A stretch of 64,000 nt of DNA from Agrobacterium larrymoorei. GTDB taxonomy: Bacteria > Pseudomonadota > Alphaproteobacteria > Rhizobiales > Rhizobiaceae. Both the position numbers and the translations under genes were made by a program. Location of the stretch: contig NZ_CP039692.1 of NCBI RefSeq assembly GCF_005145045.1, positions 1,257,501-1,321,500 on the forward strand, in the 5' to 3' direction. The notes under the pieces were generated by a model, which was not told where the DNA came from, did not search any database, and saw nothing but the letters and a program-made list of their open reading frames with translations. Positions 17,063 through 28,315 of the stretch are shown piece by piece (positions within the stretch are counted from its first letter, which is position 1; each line of letters starts with the position of its first letter).

Positions 17063-17698
17063 TCAAGCCACCTGCTTACGCTCTTCAGCTTCGCGGGCGG
17101 TGATGTAGTCTACCAGGTCCTTGATCGTTACCAGCAGCAGGCCGTGGCGGTCGGCGAAGGTTTCGAGGTCGGGGAGGCGGGCCATGGTGCCGTCGTCGTT
17201 GGCGACTTCGCAGATGGTGCCGGAGGGGGCTTTGCCGGCGAGGCGGCAGAGATCGACTGCGGCTTCCGTGTGGCCGGTGCGGCCCAGTACGCCCTTGGGA
17301 TTGGCGCGCAGGGGGAAGATGTGGCCGGGGCGGGCGAAGTCGTCCGGCTTCGTGCCTTTGGTCACCAGCGCCTGCACGGTTTTAGCGCGATCATGGGCGG
17401 AAATGCCCGTTGTGGTGCCGGGGATGTAGTCCACGGAAACGGTGAAGGCCGTCTTGTGGAATTCGGTGTTGCGCGGAACCATCAAGGGAAGTTCCAGCTC
17501 GTCCAGTCGCTCGCCTTCCATGGCAACGCAGATGAGGCCGCGGGCGTGGTTCATCATGAATGCGATCTGGCCGGGGGTGATCGTTTCGGAGGCGGCGATG
17601 ATATCGCCTTCATTCTCACGATCCTCGTCATCCACCACGATGACCATTTCACCGCGTGAGATTGCCGCAATCGCGTCTTCAATTTTCGAAATCGTCAT
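17063..17698 (-). CDS. ribB: 3,4-dihydroxy-2-butanone 4-phosphate synthase
   Basis: Converts ribulose 5-phosphate to dihydroxybutanone phosphate and formate in riboflavin synthesis. The 211-residue product is RibB only, without a GTP cyclohydrolase II domain. Motifs: VVDDEDRENEGD (acidic metal loop, about 20-31), GLICVAMEGERL, DYIPGTTTGISAHDRAKTV (about 90) and RPGHIFPLRANPKGVLGRTGHTEAAVDL (catalytic His and Glu, about 123-150). GAAAGG precedes the ATG at 17698. An FMN riboswitch lies in the 5' leader, so expression should fall when FMN is plentiful. It is a single-gene unit, with the RND pump gene downstream of nothing shared (RND is upstream on the map and has its own terminator). Confidence 0.96.
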   Translation of the reverse strand: MTISKIEDAIAAISRGEMVIVVDDEDRENEGDIIAASETITPGQIAFMMNHARGLICVAMEGERLDELELPLMVPRNTEFHKTAFTVSVDYIPGTTTGISAHDRAKTVQALVTKGTKPDDFARPGHIFPLRANPKGVLGRTGHTEAAVDLCRLAGKAPSGTICEVANDDGTMARLPDLETFADRHGLLLVTIKDLVDYITAREAEERKQVA

Positions 17699-17810
17699 GT
17701 CTTGCCTTTCAAGGGTTATGCCGTTTCCGGCACTTTCGCGTTTTGCTAAACGCCAAATTTCCCTTGGGCGAACAATGCAACAGAGCCCCGCTGGGTGCGG
17801 GTCTTCGTTA

Positions 17811-17953
17811 CCTTGCTCTCTTCCATCCGGACTATACCGTCGGCTCCGGCATCTCACCGGATCTGCTGACCTTCCGGCAGAACCGGAAGCGCTCGCGGGC
17901 TCCGGGACAAGTCCCGATACCGCCGGTGGGGAATTGCACCCCGCCCTGAGAAC
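17811..17953 (-). promoter_or_regulatory. FMN riboswitch (RFN element)
   Basis: The minus strand carries the hallmark RFN blocks in order: GGGGTGCAATTCCCCACCGG and CGGT at the 5' side, AGCCCGCGAGCG, GGTCAGCAGATCCGGTGAGA, GCCGGAGCCGACGGTATAGT and CCGGATGGAAGAGAGCAAG at the 3' side. It starts about 250 bases and ends about 110 bases before the ribB ATG. A CCCGC-ACCCA-GCGGG hairpin lies between the aptamer and the gene and may belong to the expression platform. Confidence 0.96.
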
Positions 17954-18083
17954 AGAAGCGACAATAAGTCACGCAGGGCAGGTTTATCAAGAGACAAATA
18001 TTGCGCGCGACGGAAGTTGGGTGAAAGCGCAGATTAAAACCGGGCGGAAAGCGGGATTGTTCTTCCACCGCACCCCGGCAAGC

Positions 18084-18113
18084 AAAACGCCGCGGTTTTG
18101 AGCCGCGGCGTTT
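18084..18113 (-). terminator. RND pump gene terminator
   Basis: AAACGCCGCGG (18085-18095) and CCGCGGCGTTT (18103-18113) pair perfectly, 20 bp after the RND stop, and are followed on the minus strand by TTGCTT. Confidence 0.65.
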
Positions 18114-18133
18114 GTTGTTGAAGCCCTGAATAG

Positions 18134-21100
18134 TCAGGATGCGTGGGGCGCGGGCGAAGCGGGGGCGGCTTCGTCCTTGTCCTCATCCGTGACCGGGCGT
18201 TTCGTCCGCATCAGCTTCAGCACGAAGACGAAGAAGGCGGGGACGAAGAAGACGGCGAGGATTGTCGCCGAAATCATGCCGCCGAGAACGCCGGTACCGA
18301 TGGCGTTCTGGCTGGCGGCGCTGGGGCCGGTGGCGATGGCCAGCGGCACGACGCCGAGGGTGAAGGCGAGCGAGGTCATGATGATCGGGCGGAAGCGGAC
18401 GCGGGCTGCTTCCACGGCGGATTCGAGCAGGGATTTGCCTTCGGCATAATAATCCTTGGCGAATTCCACGATCAGGATGGCGTTCTTGGCCGAAAGACCG
18501 ATGATCGCGATCAGGCCCACCTTGAAGTAGATGTCGTTGGGCATTCCCATCACTGTCACCGCGATAACGGAGCCAATGACGCCAAGCGGGACCACGAGCA
18601 TGACGGCAAGCGGAATGGACCAGCTTTCGTAAAGACCCGCGAGAAGCAGGAAGACGAAGAGAATGCTGAGGCCGAAGAGGAAGGGCGCCTGCGAGCCCGA
18701 CTTGATTTCTTCGAGCGCCTGTCCAGTCCATTCGTAACCGATACCTGCCGGCAGTTCGGAGGCGATGCGTTCCATTTCGGTAATCGCCGCGCCGGTGGAA
18801 TTGCCGGGTGCCGGAGCACCGGCGATACGGATCGTCGGATAGCCGTTATAGCCGACCACCTGCGGGGAACCCTTCTGCCATTGCGCAATGGCAAAGGAGC
18901 TCAACGGCACCATGCCGCCGCTGGAGTTGCGCACGTTCAGTTTCAGCAAATCCTCGACCTGAAGACGGTCCCGATCCTGCGCCTGCACGATGACGCGCTG
19001 CATGCGGCCGGAATTCGGGAAGTCGTTGATATAGGACGAACCGAGATTGGCGGTGATGGTGTTGTTGATATCCGCGAAAGTAACACCGAAGGTATTGGCC
19101 TTTTCGCGGTCGATGACCAGCAGGACCTGAGCCGCATCGGGCAGGCCTTCGATGCGCATGCCGGTGAGGATCGGGCTTTGGCCCGCCTTCTGCATCAGCT
19201 CGGCTGCGGCGGCGGACAGGGCGGCCTGGCCGATGCCGTTACGATCCTGAAGGCGGAAGGAGAAGCCGCCGGAGGTGCCGAAGCCTTCGATGGGCGGAGG
19301 CGACAGCGCGAATGTCGTGGCGTCCTTGAGCCCGAAGAGCTGCATGTTGGCGCGGTTGGCGACATCCTGAGCGGAGTTGCCCGCGCCGCGTTCGCTCCAG
19401 TCCTTCAGGGTGACGAAGGCAAGTGCGGCATTTGCGCCGTTGCCGGAGAAGCTGAAGCCCTGGATCGCGACGATATCCTTGACCGCAGGTTCTGCGGAGA
19501 AGATTTTTTCGATCTGCTTGACCGAGGCAATCGTGCGGTTGGCGCTGGCCTCTGGCGGGCCCTGAATATCCACGATCAGGAAGCCCTGATCTTCATCCGG
19601 CACGAAGGCGCTTGGAAGGCTGATGAAGAGGTAGCCGAGACCGGCGAGAAGCGCGAGATAGACCACCATCATGCGGCCCGCACGGCGGGCAGCGCCCATG
19701 GCGGTCTTGGTGTAGCCATCCGTCAGGCCATCGAACTTGCGATTGAACCAGCCGCCAATGCCGCGCTTCTCATGATGACCCTTGGGGATGGGCTTGAGGA
19801 AGGTGGCGCAAAGCGCCGGGGTAAGCGACAGGGCGAGGAAGGCCGAGAACAGGATCGACACGACCATGGTCAGGCTGAACTGGCGGTAAATGATGCCGGT
19901 AGAGCCGGGGAAGAAGGCCATGGGAATGAACACGCAGGCAAGAACCAGCGTGATGCCCAGAATGGCGCCGGTAATCTGGCGCATGGCCTTCTGCGTGGCG
20001 GCTTTCGGAGAAAGCCCTTCCTCGGCCATGATGCGTTCGACGTTTTCCACCACGACGATGGCGTCATCCACGAGGATACCGATGGCGAGCACCATGGCGA
20101 ACATGGTCAGCACGTTGATGGAGAAGCCTGTCGCATACATGATGGCGCAGGTGCCGAGCAGCGCCACCGGCACGACGAGCGTGGGAATGACCGTGTAGCG
20201 GAAGTTCTGCAGGAAGACGAACATCACCACGAAAACGAGGATGATGGCTTCGACCAGCGTGTGCAGCACCTTTTCGATGGAGGCCGAGACGAAGGGGCTG
20301 GTGTCATAAGGTACGGAATAGGCGACGCCGGAGGGGAAGAAGCGTGACAGTTCTTCCAGCTTTGCCGTGACGGCTGTCGAGGTGGCGACGGCGTTGCCCG
20401 TGGACGAGAGCTGAATACCGACGGCGGCACTCGGCTGTCCGTTCAGGCGGCTGGAGAAGTTGTAGGTTTCGGCACCGAGCTCGATGCGCGCCACATCCTT
20501 CAGGCGCACGGAACTGCCATCCGGGTTGGCGCGAAGGACGATGTTGCCGAACTCTTCGGTATCCGTCAGCTGTCCCTTGACGAGGACGGTGGCGGTCAAA
20601 TCCTGCGAGATCGGATTGGGCGCAGCGCCGATCTGGCCTGCGGCGACCTGTGCGTTCTGCGCGGTGATCGCGCTGTTGATGTCAGCTGCGGTGAGGTTGA
20701 GGCCGACGAGCTTGTCGGCATCGATCCAGACGCGCATGGCGCGCTGAGCCGAGAAGAGCTGCGCACGCCCGACACCTTCGATACGGCGCAGTTCGCCAAG
20801 GACGTTGCGGTTGAGGTAATCGCCAAGGGCGACCTCATCCATGGTTCCGTCCGTGGAGGTGAGTGTGATGAACATCAGGAAGCCCGAGGCCGCTTCTTCC
20901 ACCGTTACGCCCTGAGAGGCGACGGCGGAGGGGAGGCGTGCTTCGACGCGGCGGATGGCGTTTTGCACATCCACCGAGGCCTGATTGATGTTCGTGCCCG
21001 CCTGGAAGGTGGCGTTGATCGAGACCTGGCCCGACGTATCCGAGGTGGATTCGAAGTACATGAGGCCTTCGACGCCGTTCAACTCGTCTTCGATGAGGCG

Positions 21101-21286
21101 GGTGACGCCCTGATAGATTTCTTGCGGCGAAGCGCCGGGATAGCTGGTCGAAATCGTCAGCTGCGGCGGTGCCACTTTCGGATACTGCGCAATCGGCAGG
21201 AAAGGAATGGCGATGACGCCCGCAATGGAGATGAACAGCGCGAAAACCCAGGCAAGGATCGGCCGTTTGATGAATAGCTGTGCCAT
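18134..21286 (-). CDS. RND multidrug efflux transporter (AcrB/MexB type)
   Basis: Inner-membrane proton/drug antiporter of the HAE1 family, 1050 residues with the usual 12 membrane helices and two large periplasmic loops. The N-terminus MAQLFIKRPILAWVFALFIS is typical. TM4 has AIGILVDDAIVVVENV with the paired aspartates of the proton relay (about 405), and TM10 has GLSAKNAILIVEFAKDY with the partner lysine (about 940). It lies 9 bp after the membrane-fusion gene and ends the tetR-MFP-RND operon. No outer-membrane channel gene is adjacent, so a TolC-like protein elsewhere must complete the pump. It resembles AmeB/BepE-class pumps, but I do not assign a named pump. Confidence 0.95.
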   Translation of the reverse strand: MAQLFIKRPILAWVFALFISIAGVIAIPFLPIAQYPKVAPPQLTISTSYPGASPQEIYQGVTRLIEDELNGVEGLMYFESTSDTSGQVSINATFQAGTNINQASVDVQNAIRRVEARLPSAVASQGVTVEEAASGFLMFITLTSTDGTMDEVALGDYLNRNVLGELRRIEGVGRAQLFSAQRAMRVWIDADKLVGLNLTAADINSAITAQNAQVAAGQIGAAPNPISQDLTATVLVKGQLTDTEEFGNIVLRANPDGSSVRLKDVARIELGAETYNFSSRLNGQPSAAVGIQLSSTGNAVATSTAVTAKLEELSRFFPSGVAYSVPYDTSPFVSASIEKVLHTLVEAIILVFVVMFVFLQNFRYTVIPTLVVPVALLGTCAIMYATGFSINVLTMFAMVLAIGILVDDAIVVVENVERIMAEEGLSPKAATQKAMRQITGAILGITLVLACVFIPMAFFPGSTGIIYRQFSLTMVVSILFSAFLALSLTPALCATFLKPIPKGHHEKRGIGGWFNRKFDGLTDGYTKTAMGAARRAGRMMVVYLALLAGLGYLFISLPSAFVPDEDQGFLIVDIQGPPEASANRTIASVKQIEKIFSAEPAVKDIVAIQGFSFSGNGANAALAFVTLKDWSERGAGNSAQDVANRANMQLFGLKDATTFALSPPPIEGFGTSGGFSFRLQDRNGIGQAALSAAAAELMQKAGQSPILTGMRIEGLPDAAQVLLVIDREKANTFGVTFADINNTITANLGSSYINDFPNSGRMQRVIVQAQDRDRLQVEDLLKLNVRNSSGGMVPLSSFAIAQWQKGSPQVVGYNGYPTIRIAGAPAPGNSTGAAITEMERIASELPAGIGYEWTGQALEEIKSGSQAPFLFGLSILFVFLLLAGLYESWSIPLAVMLVVPLGVIGSVIAVTVMGMPNDIYFKVGLIAIIGLSAKNAILIVEFAKDYYAEGKSLLESAVEAARVRFRPIIMTSLAFTLGVVPLAIATGPSAASQNAIGTGVLGGMISATILAVFFVPAFFVFVLKLMRTKRPVTDEDKDEAAPASPAPHAS

Positions 21287-21295
21287 GAGTTGACC

Positions 21296-22480
21296 TTACT
21301 GCTTCGGCGCGTCTGCTGGGGCCTCGGCGGCCTTTTCGGGCTGCCATGGCTCAGCTTTGATCTTGCCGCCGGGCTGAACTTTCTGGGCGCCGTCCACGAT
21401 GATCTTCTCACCGGCGGTCAGACCCTTTTCCACGACCCATTCCGTTTCCACGGCCTGACCGAGTTCCAGCGGGCGGGCTTCCGCCGTGCCGTCGTCCTTG
21501 GCGATATAGACCATCGGGCGGCCTTCCGCGTTGCGGATGACGGCGCGCTGAGGAATGGTGATGGCGTTCTGGCGCACGGCCTGCTCGATCCTCACGCGGA
21601 CATACATGCCGGGCAGAAGATTGCGCCCGGCGTTGGGAAATTCCGCACGAAGCGTGACCTGGCCGGTGGTGGAATCGACGCTTGCGCTGGCAAAGAGCAG
21701 ACGACCGGCATCCGAATAGACGGTACCGTCATCGAAGACGAGGCGGACGCTGGCCTGATCCGGCGCGGGGCTTGCGAGCTTGCCGTCTTCCACGGCGCGC
21801 TTCAGCGCCAGCATGTCCTGCGCCGACTGGGTGAAATCGGCATAGATGGGGTCGATCTGCTGGATCAGGGCAAGGTTCTGCGTGCCATCTGCGGTTACGA
21901 GCGCGCCTTCCGTAACCAGTGCCGCACCGATGATGCCGGTGATGGGGGCGCGGACCTCGGTGTAATCGAGATTGATCTTCGCCTCATCGAGTGCCGCCTG
22001 CTGAAGCGCCACATCGGCATCCGCCTGCGCCAGATTGACGGCGGCGGTATCGTAATCGATGCCGGTGGAGACATTGCGCTCGCGAAGATTTTTCTGGCGT
22101 TCCAGCTGCTGGCGGGCATTGGCCTGCGTGGCCTGGGCGCGCTGAAGGGCGGCCTGCGCGCTTTCCACACGGACCTTGAAGAGCTTCGGATCGATGCGAT
22201 AGAGAACATCGTCCTTCTGAACCAGCGTTCCCTGCTCGAAGACGCGTTCCAGCAGAATGCCGGAAACACGGGCGCGCACTTCGGCAACGCGGGTGGCCGC
22301 GACGCGGCCCGGAAGTTCGTTGACGACAGGGACCGAACGCGCCTTCAATTCCAGAACGCCGACAGCGGGCGGCGGCATTTGCGGGCCTCCCTCCTGCGCG
22401 TGCAGGGATGTTCCAGACAGCATGATCATGCCGCCAAGGAACAGGCTTGCGAGCCGTGGCAGAGCTTTTCTGCTAAGCAT
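21296..22480 (-). CDS. RND efflux membrane-fusion (periplasmic adaptor) protein
   Basis: HlyD/AcrA-type adaptor of 394 residues linking the RND pump to an outer-membrane channel. The ATG at 22478-22480 gives an N-terminal signal peptide (LASLFLGGMIMLSGTSLHAQ); an in-frame extension to 22558 overlaps the regulator gene. There is no lipobox cysteine, so anchoring is not by lipid. The lipoyl half-motifs RVAEVRARVSGILLERVF and VRAPITGIIGAALVTEGAL bracket a coiled-coil hairpin (about 100-165, rich in Gln, Ala and Arg). GAGGA lies 9 bases upstream. Confidence 0.93.
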   Translation of the reverse strand: MLSRKALPRLASLFLGGMIMLSGTSLHAQEGGPQMPPPAVGVLELKARSVPVVNELPGRVAATRVAEVRARVSGILLERVFEQGTLVQKDDVLYRIDPKLFKVRVESAQAALQRAQATQANARQQLERQKNLRERNVSTGIDYDTAAVNLAQADADVALQQAALDEAKINLDYTEVRAPITGIIGAALVTEGALVTADGTQNLALIQQIDPIYADFTQSAQDMLALKRAVEDGKLASPAPDQASVRLVFDDGTVYSDAGRLLFASASVDSTTGQVTLRAEFPNAGRNLLPGMYVRVRIEQAVRQNAITIPQRAVIRNAEGRPMVYIAKDDGTAEARPLELGQAVETEWVVEKGLTAGEKIIVDGAQKVQPGGKIKAEPWQPEKAAEAPADAPKQ

Positions 22481-22514
22481 TTTTATAGTCCTCGTCCTAT
22501 CGCCAATGCGATTG

Positions 22515-23072
22515 TCATTTTTCGTCGGATAAAGAAGTGTAGATGTCTCTGATGCCATCGAGGACGGCGTGTCGCTCGCCCTGTTCCCAATGGTAGAAAT
22601 TGAAAAATTCAGTGCAGTAGAAGCCCGTCAGCGCCAGATAGGCGACGAGTGCCGCCCGGGGCCGGGCACCGGCCTTCATGTCCGTGATGTCGCGCTCGGT
22701 CCATTCGCGCATGCGCTGGCGCACATTTTCATCGCTGGACACGGCGGCTGCAATGGCAAGGCAGACGGCGCGGTCCACATCGTCCGGCACTTCTTCGGCC
22801 ACGCTGACGCGCCCGAACAATTGCGGGTGCGGCGTATCGGCATGCGATTGAACCGCCTGCTCGATGCGCTCTTCTTCCGCGCAGATGTGCCGCTCGATGA
22901 GTGCTTCCAGAAGGCCGTTCTTGGACTTGTGATCGTAAACCACGCGCGATTTGCTGACGCCCGCTTCCTGCGCCACCGCGTCGATGGACAGGCCAGCCGC
23001 ACCCTCGCGCAACACAACGCGTTCGGCGGCATCGAGAATATCATCGGTACGGATCTTGCGGGTTCTGGCCAT
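22515..23072 (-). CDS. TetR-family repressor of the RND operon
   Basis: DNA-binding repressor of 185 residues. The N-terminal helix-turn-helix (RKIRTDDILDAAERVVLREG ... VSKSRVVYDHKSKNGLLEAL, about 5-50) is of the TetR type; the C-terminal ligand domain is variable. It is the first gene of the leftward operon, 34 bp before the adaptor gene, so it would control its own synthesis together with the pump. A perfect 12-bp palindrome sits 28 bp upstream of its start. In most RND systems the regulator is divergent; here it is co-directional. Confidence 0.88.
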   Translation of the reverse strand: MARTRKIRTDDILDAAERVVLREGAAGLSIDAVAQEAGVSKSRVVYDHKSKNGLLEALIERHICAEEERIEQAVQSHADTPHPQLFGRVSVAEEVPDDVDRAVCLAIAAAVSSDENVRQRMREWTERDITDMKAGARPRAALVAYLALTGFYCTEFFNFYHWEQGERHAVLDGIRDIYTSLSDEK

Positions 23073-23099
23073 CTGGCTTTCCTTTTCGAAAATTTAAGT

Positions 23100-23111
23100 A
23101 CGAACGTTCGT
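23100..23111. promoter_or_regulatory. Candidate TetR operator
   Basis: ACGAACGTTCGT, a perfect 12-bp palindrome, lies 28 bp upstream of the TetR start in an AT-rich stretch suited to a promoter. It has the form of TetR-family operators and is the best site for autoregulation of the efflux operon. Confidence 0.6.
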
Positions 23112-23274
23112 TTTTAAAATCAAGCAAATTTTGTTATCTGCTAAAACTTCAGCATGCTTATTGATGGATATGCTAATTTACGTGGCTATTCAGCCTGTTC
23201 ACATGCATATCGGCGCGACGGATGCCGCGCCGGTCAACAGATGGACTGTCATGATCACAGACAAGTGACGTGGA

Positions 23275-24030
23275 TCAAAGCGTCTGTGCAGCATTGATGG
23301 AGGACACGAAACGGCGCGTGCGTTCCTGCTCCGGCGCGCGGAAAATCGCCTCCGACGTGCCTGTTTCCACCACTTTCCCGGCTTCCAGAAAAACCACCAG
23401 ATTGGCGATGCGAGAGGCAAGGCGAAGATCATGCGTGGCCATGACCATGGTCGTGCCCTCACGCGCCAGCTGGCCGAGAACCTCTACCACTTCCGCCGAC
23501 AGTTCCGGGTCCAGAGCCGAGGTGGGCTCATCGCACAAAAGCACCTGCGGGGAGGGCGCAAGCGCACGGGCAATCGCCACGCGCTGCTGCTGACCGCCGG
23601 ACAGATTGGCCGGCCAAGCATCTGCCTTATGCGCCATGCCGACTTTCGTCAGCAGTTCCATGGCGCGCTCACGCGCTTTGGCCAGCGGCCATTTCTGCAC
23701 GACGAGCAGGCCTTCCATGACGTTCTCGATGGCCGTTCTGTGAGGAAAAAGTTGAAAATTCTGGAAGACCATGCCGGTCTGGCGGCGGATTTTCTGGATA
23801 TCCTGCCACGCGACTTTCTGGCCGGAGCGGAAGGAAACCGCGTCTCCGCCAATCTGCACCGTGCCTTCTGTCGGGATTTCCAGCAGGTTGATACAGCGCA
23901 ACAGCGTGCTCTTGCCACCACCGGATGGGCCGACGAGCGCGGTGACGCTGCCTTCCGGGAAATTCAGCGAGATGTCCTTGAGGATGACGGCATCGCCGAA
24001 GCGTTTTTCGATGTTGGACAGTTCGATCAT
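23275..24030 (-). CDS. Polar amino-acid ABC transporter ATPase
   Basis: ATP-binding subunit, 251 residues, of the GlnQ/HisP/TcyC group. Walker A GPSGGGKST (about 34-42), Q-loop MVFQNFQLFPHRT, signature LSGGQQQRVAIARAL, Walker B VLLCDEPTSALDPEL and switch His in MATHDLRLASRIA are intact. It overlaps the permease gene by four bases (ATGA), showing translational coupling. It should power uptake of the amino acid caught by the 24805 binding protein, probably cystine. Confidence 0.93.
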   Translation of the reverse strand: MIELSNIEKRFGDAVILKDISLNFPEGSVTALVGPSGGGKSTLLRCINLLEIPTEGTVQIGGDAVSFRSGQKVAWQDIQKIRRQTGMVFQNFQLFPHRTAIENVMEGLLVVQKWPLAKARERAMELLTKVGMAHKADAWPANLSGGQQQRVAIARALAPSPQVLLCDEPTSALDPELSAEVVEVLGQLAREGTTMVMATHDLRLASRIANLVVFLEAGKVVETGTSEAIFRAPEQERTRRFVSSINAAQTL

Positions 24031-24707
24031 CGGTTGCTCTCCAGCATGCCGCCATAGCGGGCGAAGCGCACTTCAAGGCGTGCCTGAAGTGTGGATAGAA
24101 CGGTGCTGAGCGCCAGATAGATCAAAGCGGCCTCGATATAGAGGATCAACGGTTCGTATGTGGTGGCGACGATGCGCTGGGCCGACTGGAACAGCTCCGG
24201 TACGGTGATGGCTGCTGCGAGCGACGTATCTTTGACCAGCGAAATAAAGGTGTTGGACAGAGGCGGCACGGCCACGCGGCCTGCCTGCGGAAGAATGGTG
24301 CGCTGCATGGCCTGACGCCAGCTCATGCCCGTGGAGAAAGCCGCTTCCCACTGGCCTTTGGGTACGGAGGAAATGGCGGCACGAATGATTTCCGACGTAT
24401 AGGCACCCACATTCAGCGTAAAGCCGATGAGGGCGGCGGGGAAGGCATCCAGCAGAATGCCGATGCTTGGCAACCCATAAAAGATGACGAAAAGCTGGAC
24501 CAGAAGCGGTGTTCCGCGAATGACCCAGACATAGAAACGGGCAATCAGCGAGACCGGCTTTGGCGCAAAAAGCCGCGCGACTGCCGTCGCCAGCCCAAGC
24601 GCAAGGCCGAAGACGAAAGACAGCAGTGTCAGCGGGATCGTGAATTTCACACCTGCCCACAAAAGGGTGGGCAGCGAATCCATCATCAATTGAAGCCAAT
24701 GCGGCAC
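24027..24707 (-). CDS. Polar amino-acid ABC transporter permease
   Basis: Inner-membrane permease of the HisM/TcyB type, 226 residues with about five membrane segments. The EAA-loop region reads GAYTSEIIRAAISSVPKGQWEAA ... ILPQAGRVAVPPLSNTFISL, standard for this group. Only one permease gene is present, so the channel is probably a homodimer, as in cystine importers. It follows the binding-protein gene after a hairpin that may limit read-through. Confidence 0.92.
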   Translation of the reverse strand: MPHWLQLMMDSLPTLLWAGVKFTIPLTLLSFVFGLALGLATAVARLFAPKPVSLIARFYVWVIRGTPLLVQLFVIFYGLPSIGILLDAFPAALIGFTLNVGAYTSEIIRAAISSVPKGQWEAAFSTGMSWRQAMQRTILPQAGRVAVPPLSNTFISLVKDTSLAAAITVPELFQSAQRIVATTYEPLILYIEAALIYLALSTVLSTLQARLEVRFARYGGMLESNR

Positions 24708-24719
24708 GAAGGAGCCCTC

Positions 24720-24753
24720 AAAACAAAAAGGAAGTCCGGCAGTTTTGCCGGAC
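24720..24753 (-). terminator. Attenuator-like hairpin between binding protein and permease
   Basis: GTCCGGCA and TGCCGGAC (24734-24741, 24746-24753) form a stem with an AAAC-side loop, followed on the minus strand by TTCCTTTTTGTTTTG. It sits in the 97-bp gap after the binding-protein gene and would favour high binding-protein levels. Confidence 0.65.
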
Positions 24754-24804
24754 CCCTGTACTAATGGCGGATTTTAGTTCGATAGAACAGATGCAAGGCA
24801 TCTG

Positions 24805-25578
24805 TTACTTGGAAACATCCTGACCGAAATAGGTGTCGGAGATTTTCTTGTAGGTGCCATCGGCCTTGATGTCTTCCAGCGCCTTGTTGATTGCCGCAAC
24901 CAGATCGTCATCGCCCTTGCGAACGATGATGCCCGAATAATCCGCATCCGGCTTTTCAGCCACGATCTTGACCGGGGCCTGCGGCTGCTTCTTCTTGAAA
25001 TCGAGGAAGGAGAGGCTGTCATTGACGGTGGCATCTGCGCGACCGGTCAGAACGAGCTGGATGGACTGGTCGAAGCCATCCGTGCCAACGAGTTCAGCGC
25101 CGGCTTCGGTGGCAAGCTTGCCGAAGTTGCTTGTGAGCGACTGCGCGGACTTCTTGCCCTTCAGGTCTTCAAAACCCTTGATGTCGGTGTTCTTCTCACT
25201 GACGATCAGCACGGCCTTGGAGGCAATGTAGGGCTCGGAAAACGCATATTTCTGCTTGCGCGCCTCGGTGATGCCCACCTGATTGATGACGGCATCATAG
25301 CGCTTGGAATCGAGACCGGCGATCAGACCATCCCATTTGCCTTCGATGAATTCGGCCTTCACGCCAAGCTTCTGCGCAATGGCCTGGCCGATTTCCACAT
25401 CGAAACCGACGAGCTTGTTGCTGGCATCATGAAAGGTGAAGGGGGCATAGGTGCCCTCGGTGCCGATTTTGATGACGCCTGCGGACTTGATCTGATCCAG
25501 ATTTTCGCCAGCAAACGAAGGAGCGATCATGACGGCATGCAACGCGACGGTGGTTGCGATTGTCTTGAACCAGCCCAT
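24805..25578 (-). CDS. Amino-acid (probably cystine) ABC transporter binding protein
   Basis: Periplasmic family-3 solute-binding protein, 257 residues from the ATG at 25576-25578, which has AGGAA upstream and gives a clear signal peptide (cleavage near SFAGEN). Family signature GTEGTYAPFTFHDASNKLVGFDVEIGQAI is split over residues about 38-66, followed by EGKWDGLIAGLDSKRYDAVINQVGITEARKQKY. The segment order and the single-permease operon resemble TcyA/FliY cystine systems; glutamate or another polar amino acid is the alternative. It is divergent from katG, and cystine supply would fit an oxidative-stress context. Confidence 0.85.
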   Translation of the reverse strand: MGWFKTIATTVALHAVMIAPSFAGENLDQIKSAGVIKIGTEGTYAPFTFHDASNKLVGFDVEIGQAIAQKLGVKAEFIEGKWDGLIAGLDSKRYDAVINQVGITEARKQKYAFSEPYIASKAVLIVSEKNTDIKGFEDLKGKKSAQSLTSNFGKLATEAGAELVGTDGFDQSIQLVLTGRADATVNDSLSFLDFKKKQPQAPVKIVAEKPDADYSGIIVRKGDDDLVAAINKALEDIKADGTYKKISDTYFGQDVSK

Positions 25579-28130
<2,552 letters not shown>

Positions 28131-28154
28131 TCGCAGTCTATAATTTTAAATCGG

Positions 28155-28185
28155 GAAAGGGCGCAGCGCAGGCTGCGCCCTTTTC
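28155..28185 (+). terminator. katG terminator
   Basis: GAAAGGGCGCAGC (28155-28167) pairs with GCTGCGCCCTTTTC (28172-28185), 25 bp after the katG stop, with a T-rich end. Confidence 0.9.
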
Positions 28186-28252
28186 AATTGGACGGCCTTT
28201 TTCCCATGGTTGCGCGAAGAGTTTGTTCCGAGCCCATCAAAAGATATATTTT

Positions 28253-28277
28253 GGAACAGCCTTTCCCCGCTGTTGTT
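28253..28277 (+). promoter_or_regulatory. EcfG-like promoter of the Gly/Thr-rich gene
   Basis: GGAAC (28253-28257), 16-bp spacer, TGTT (28274-28277), 38 bp before the start codon. The -35 box is exact; the -10 box differs at one base from CGTT. Confidence 0.5.
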
Positions 28278-28315
28278 CGACCTTCGCAACGACAATAACG
28301 CTTGGAGGAAAGCAG

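Noticed and set aside
18143..20347. 734-codon open frame on the plus strand
   Set aside because: It lies fully opposite the RND pump gene, reads as low-complexity Gly/Asp/Arg/His sequence and has no family; it is a shadow of high-GC codon usage.
18134..23072. Naming the pump AmeABC or BepDE
   Set aside because: Family match is clear but an outer-membrane gene is missing and I could not compare sequences; a generic name is safer.
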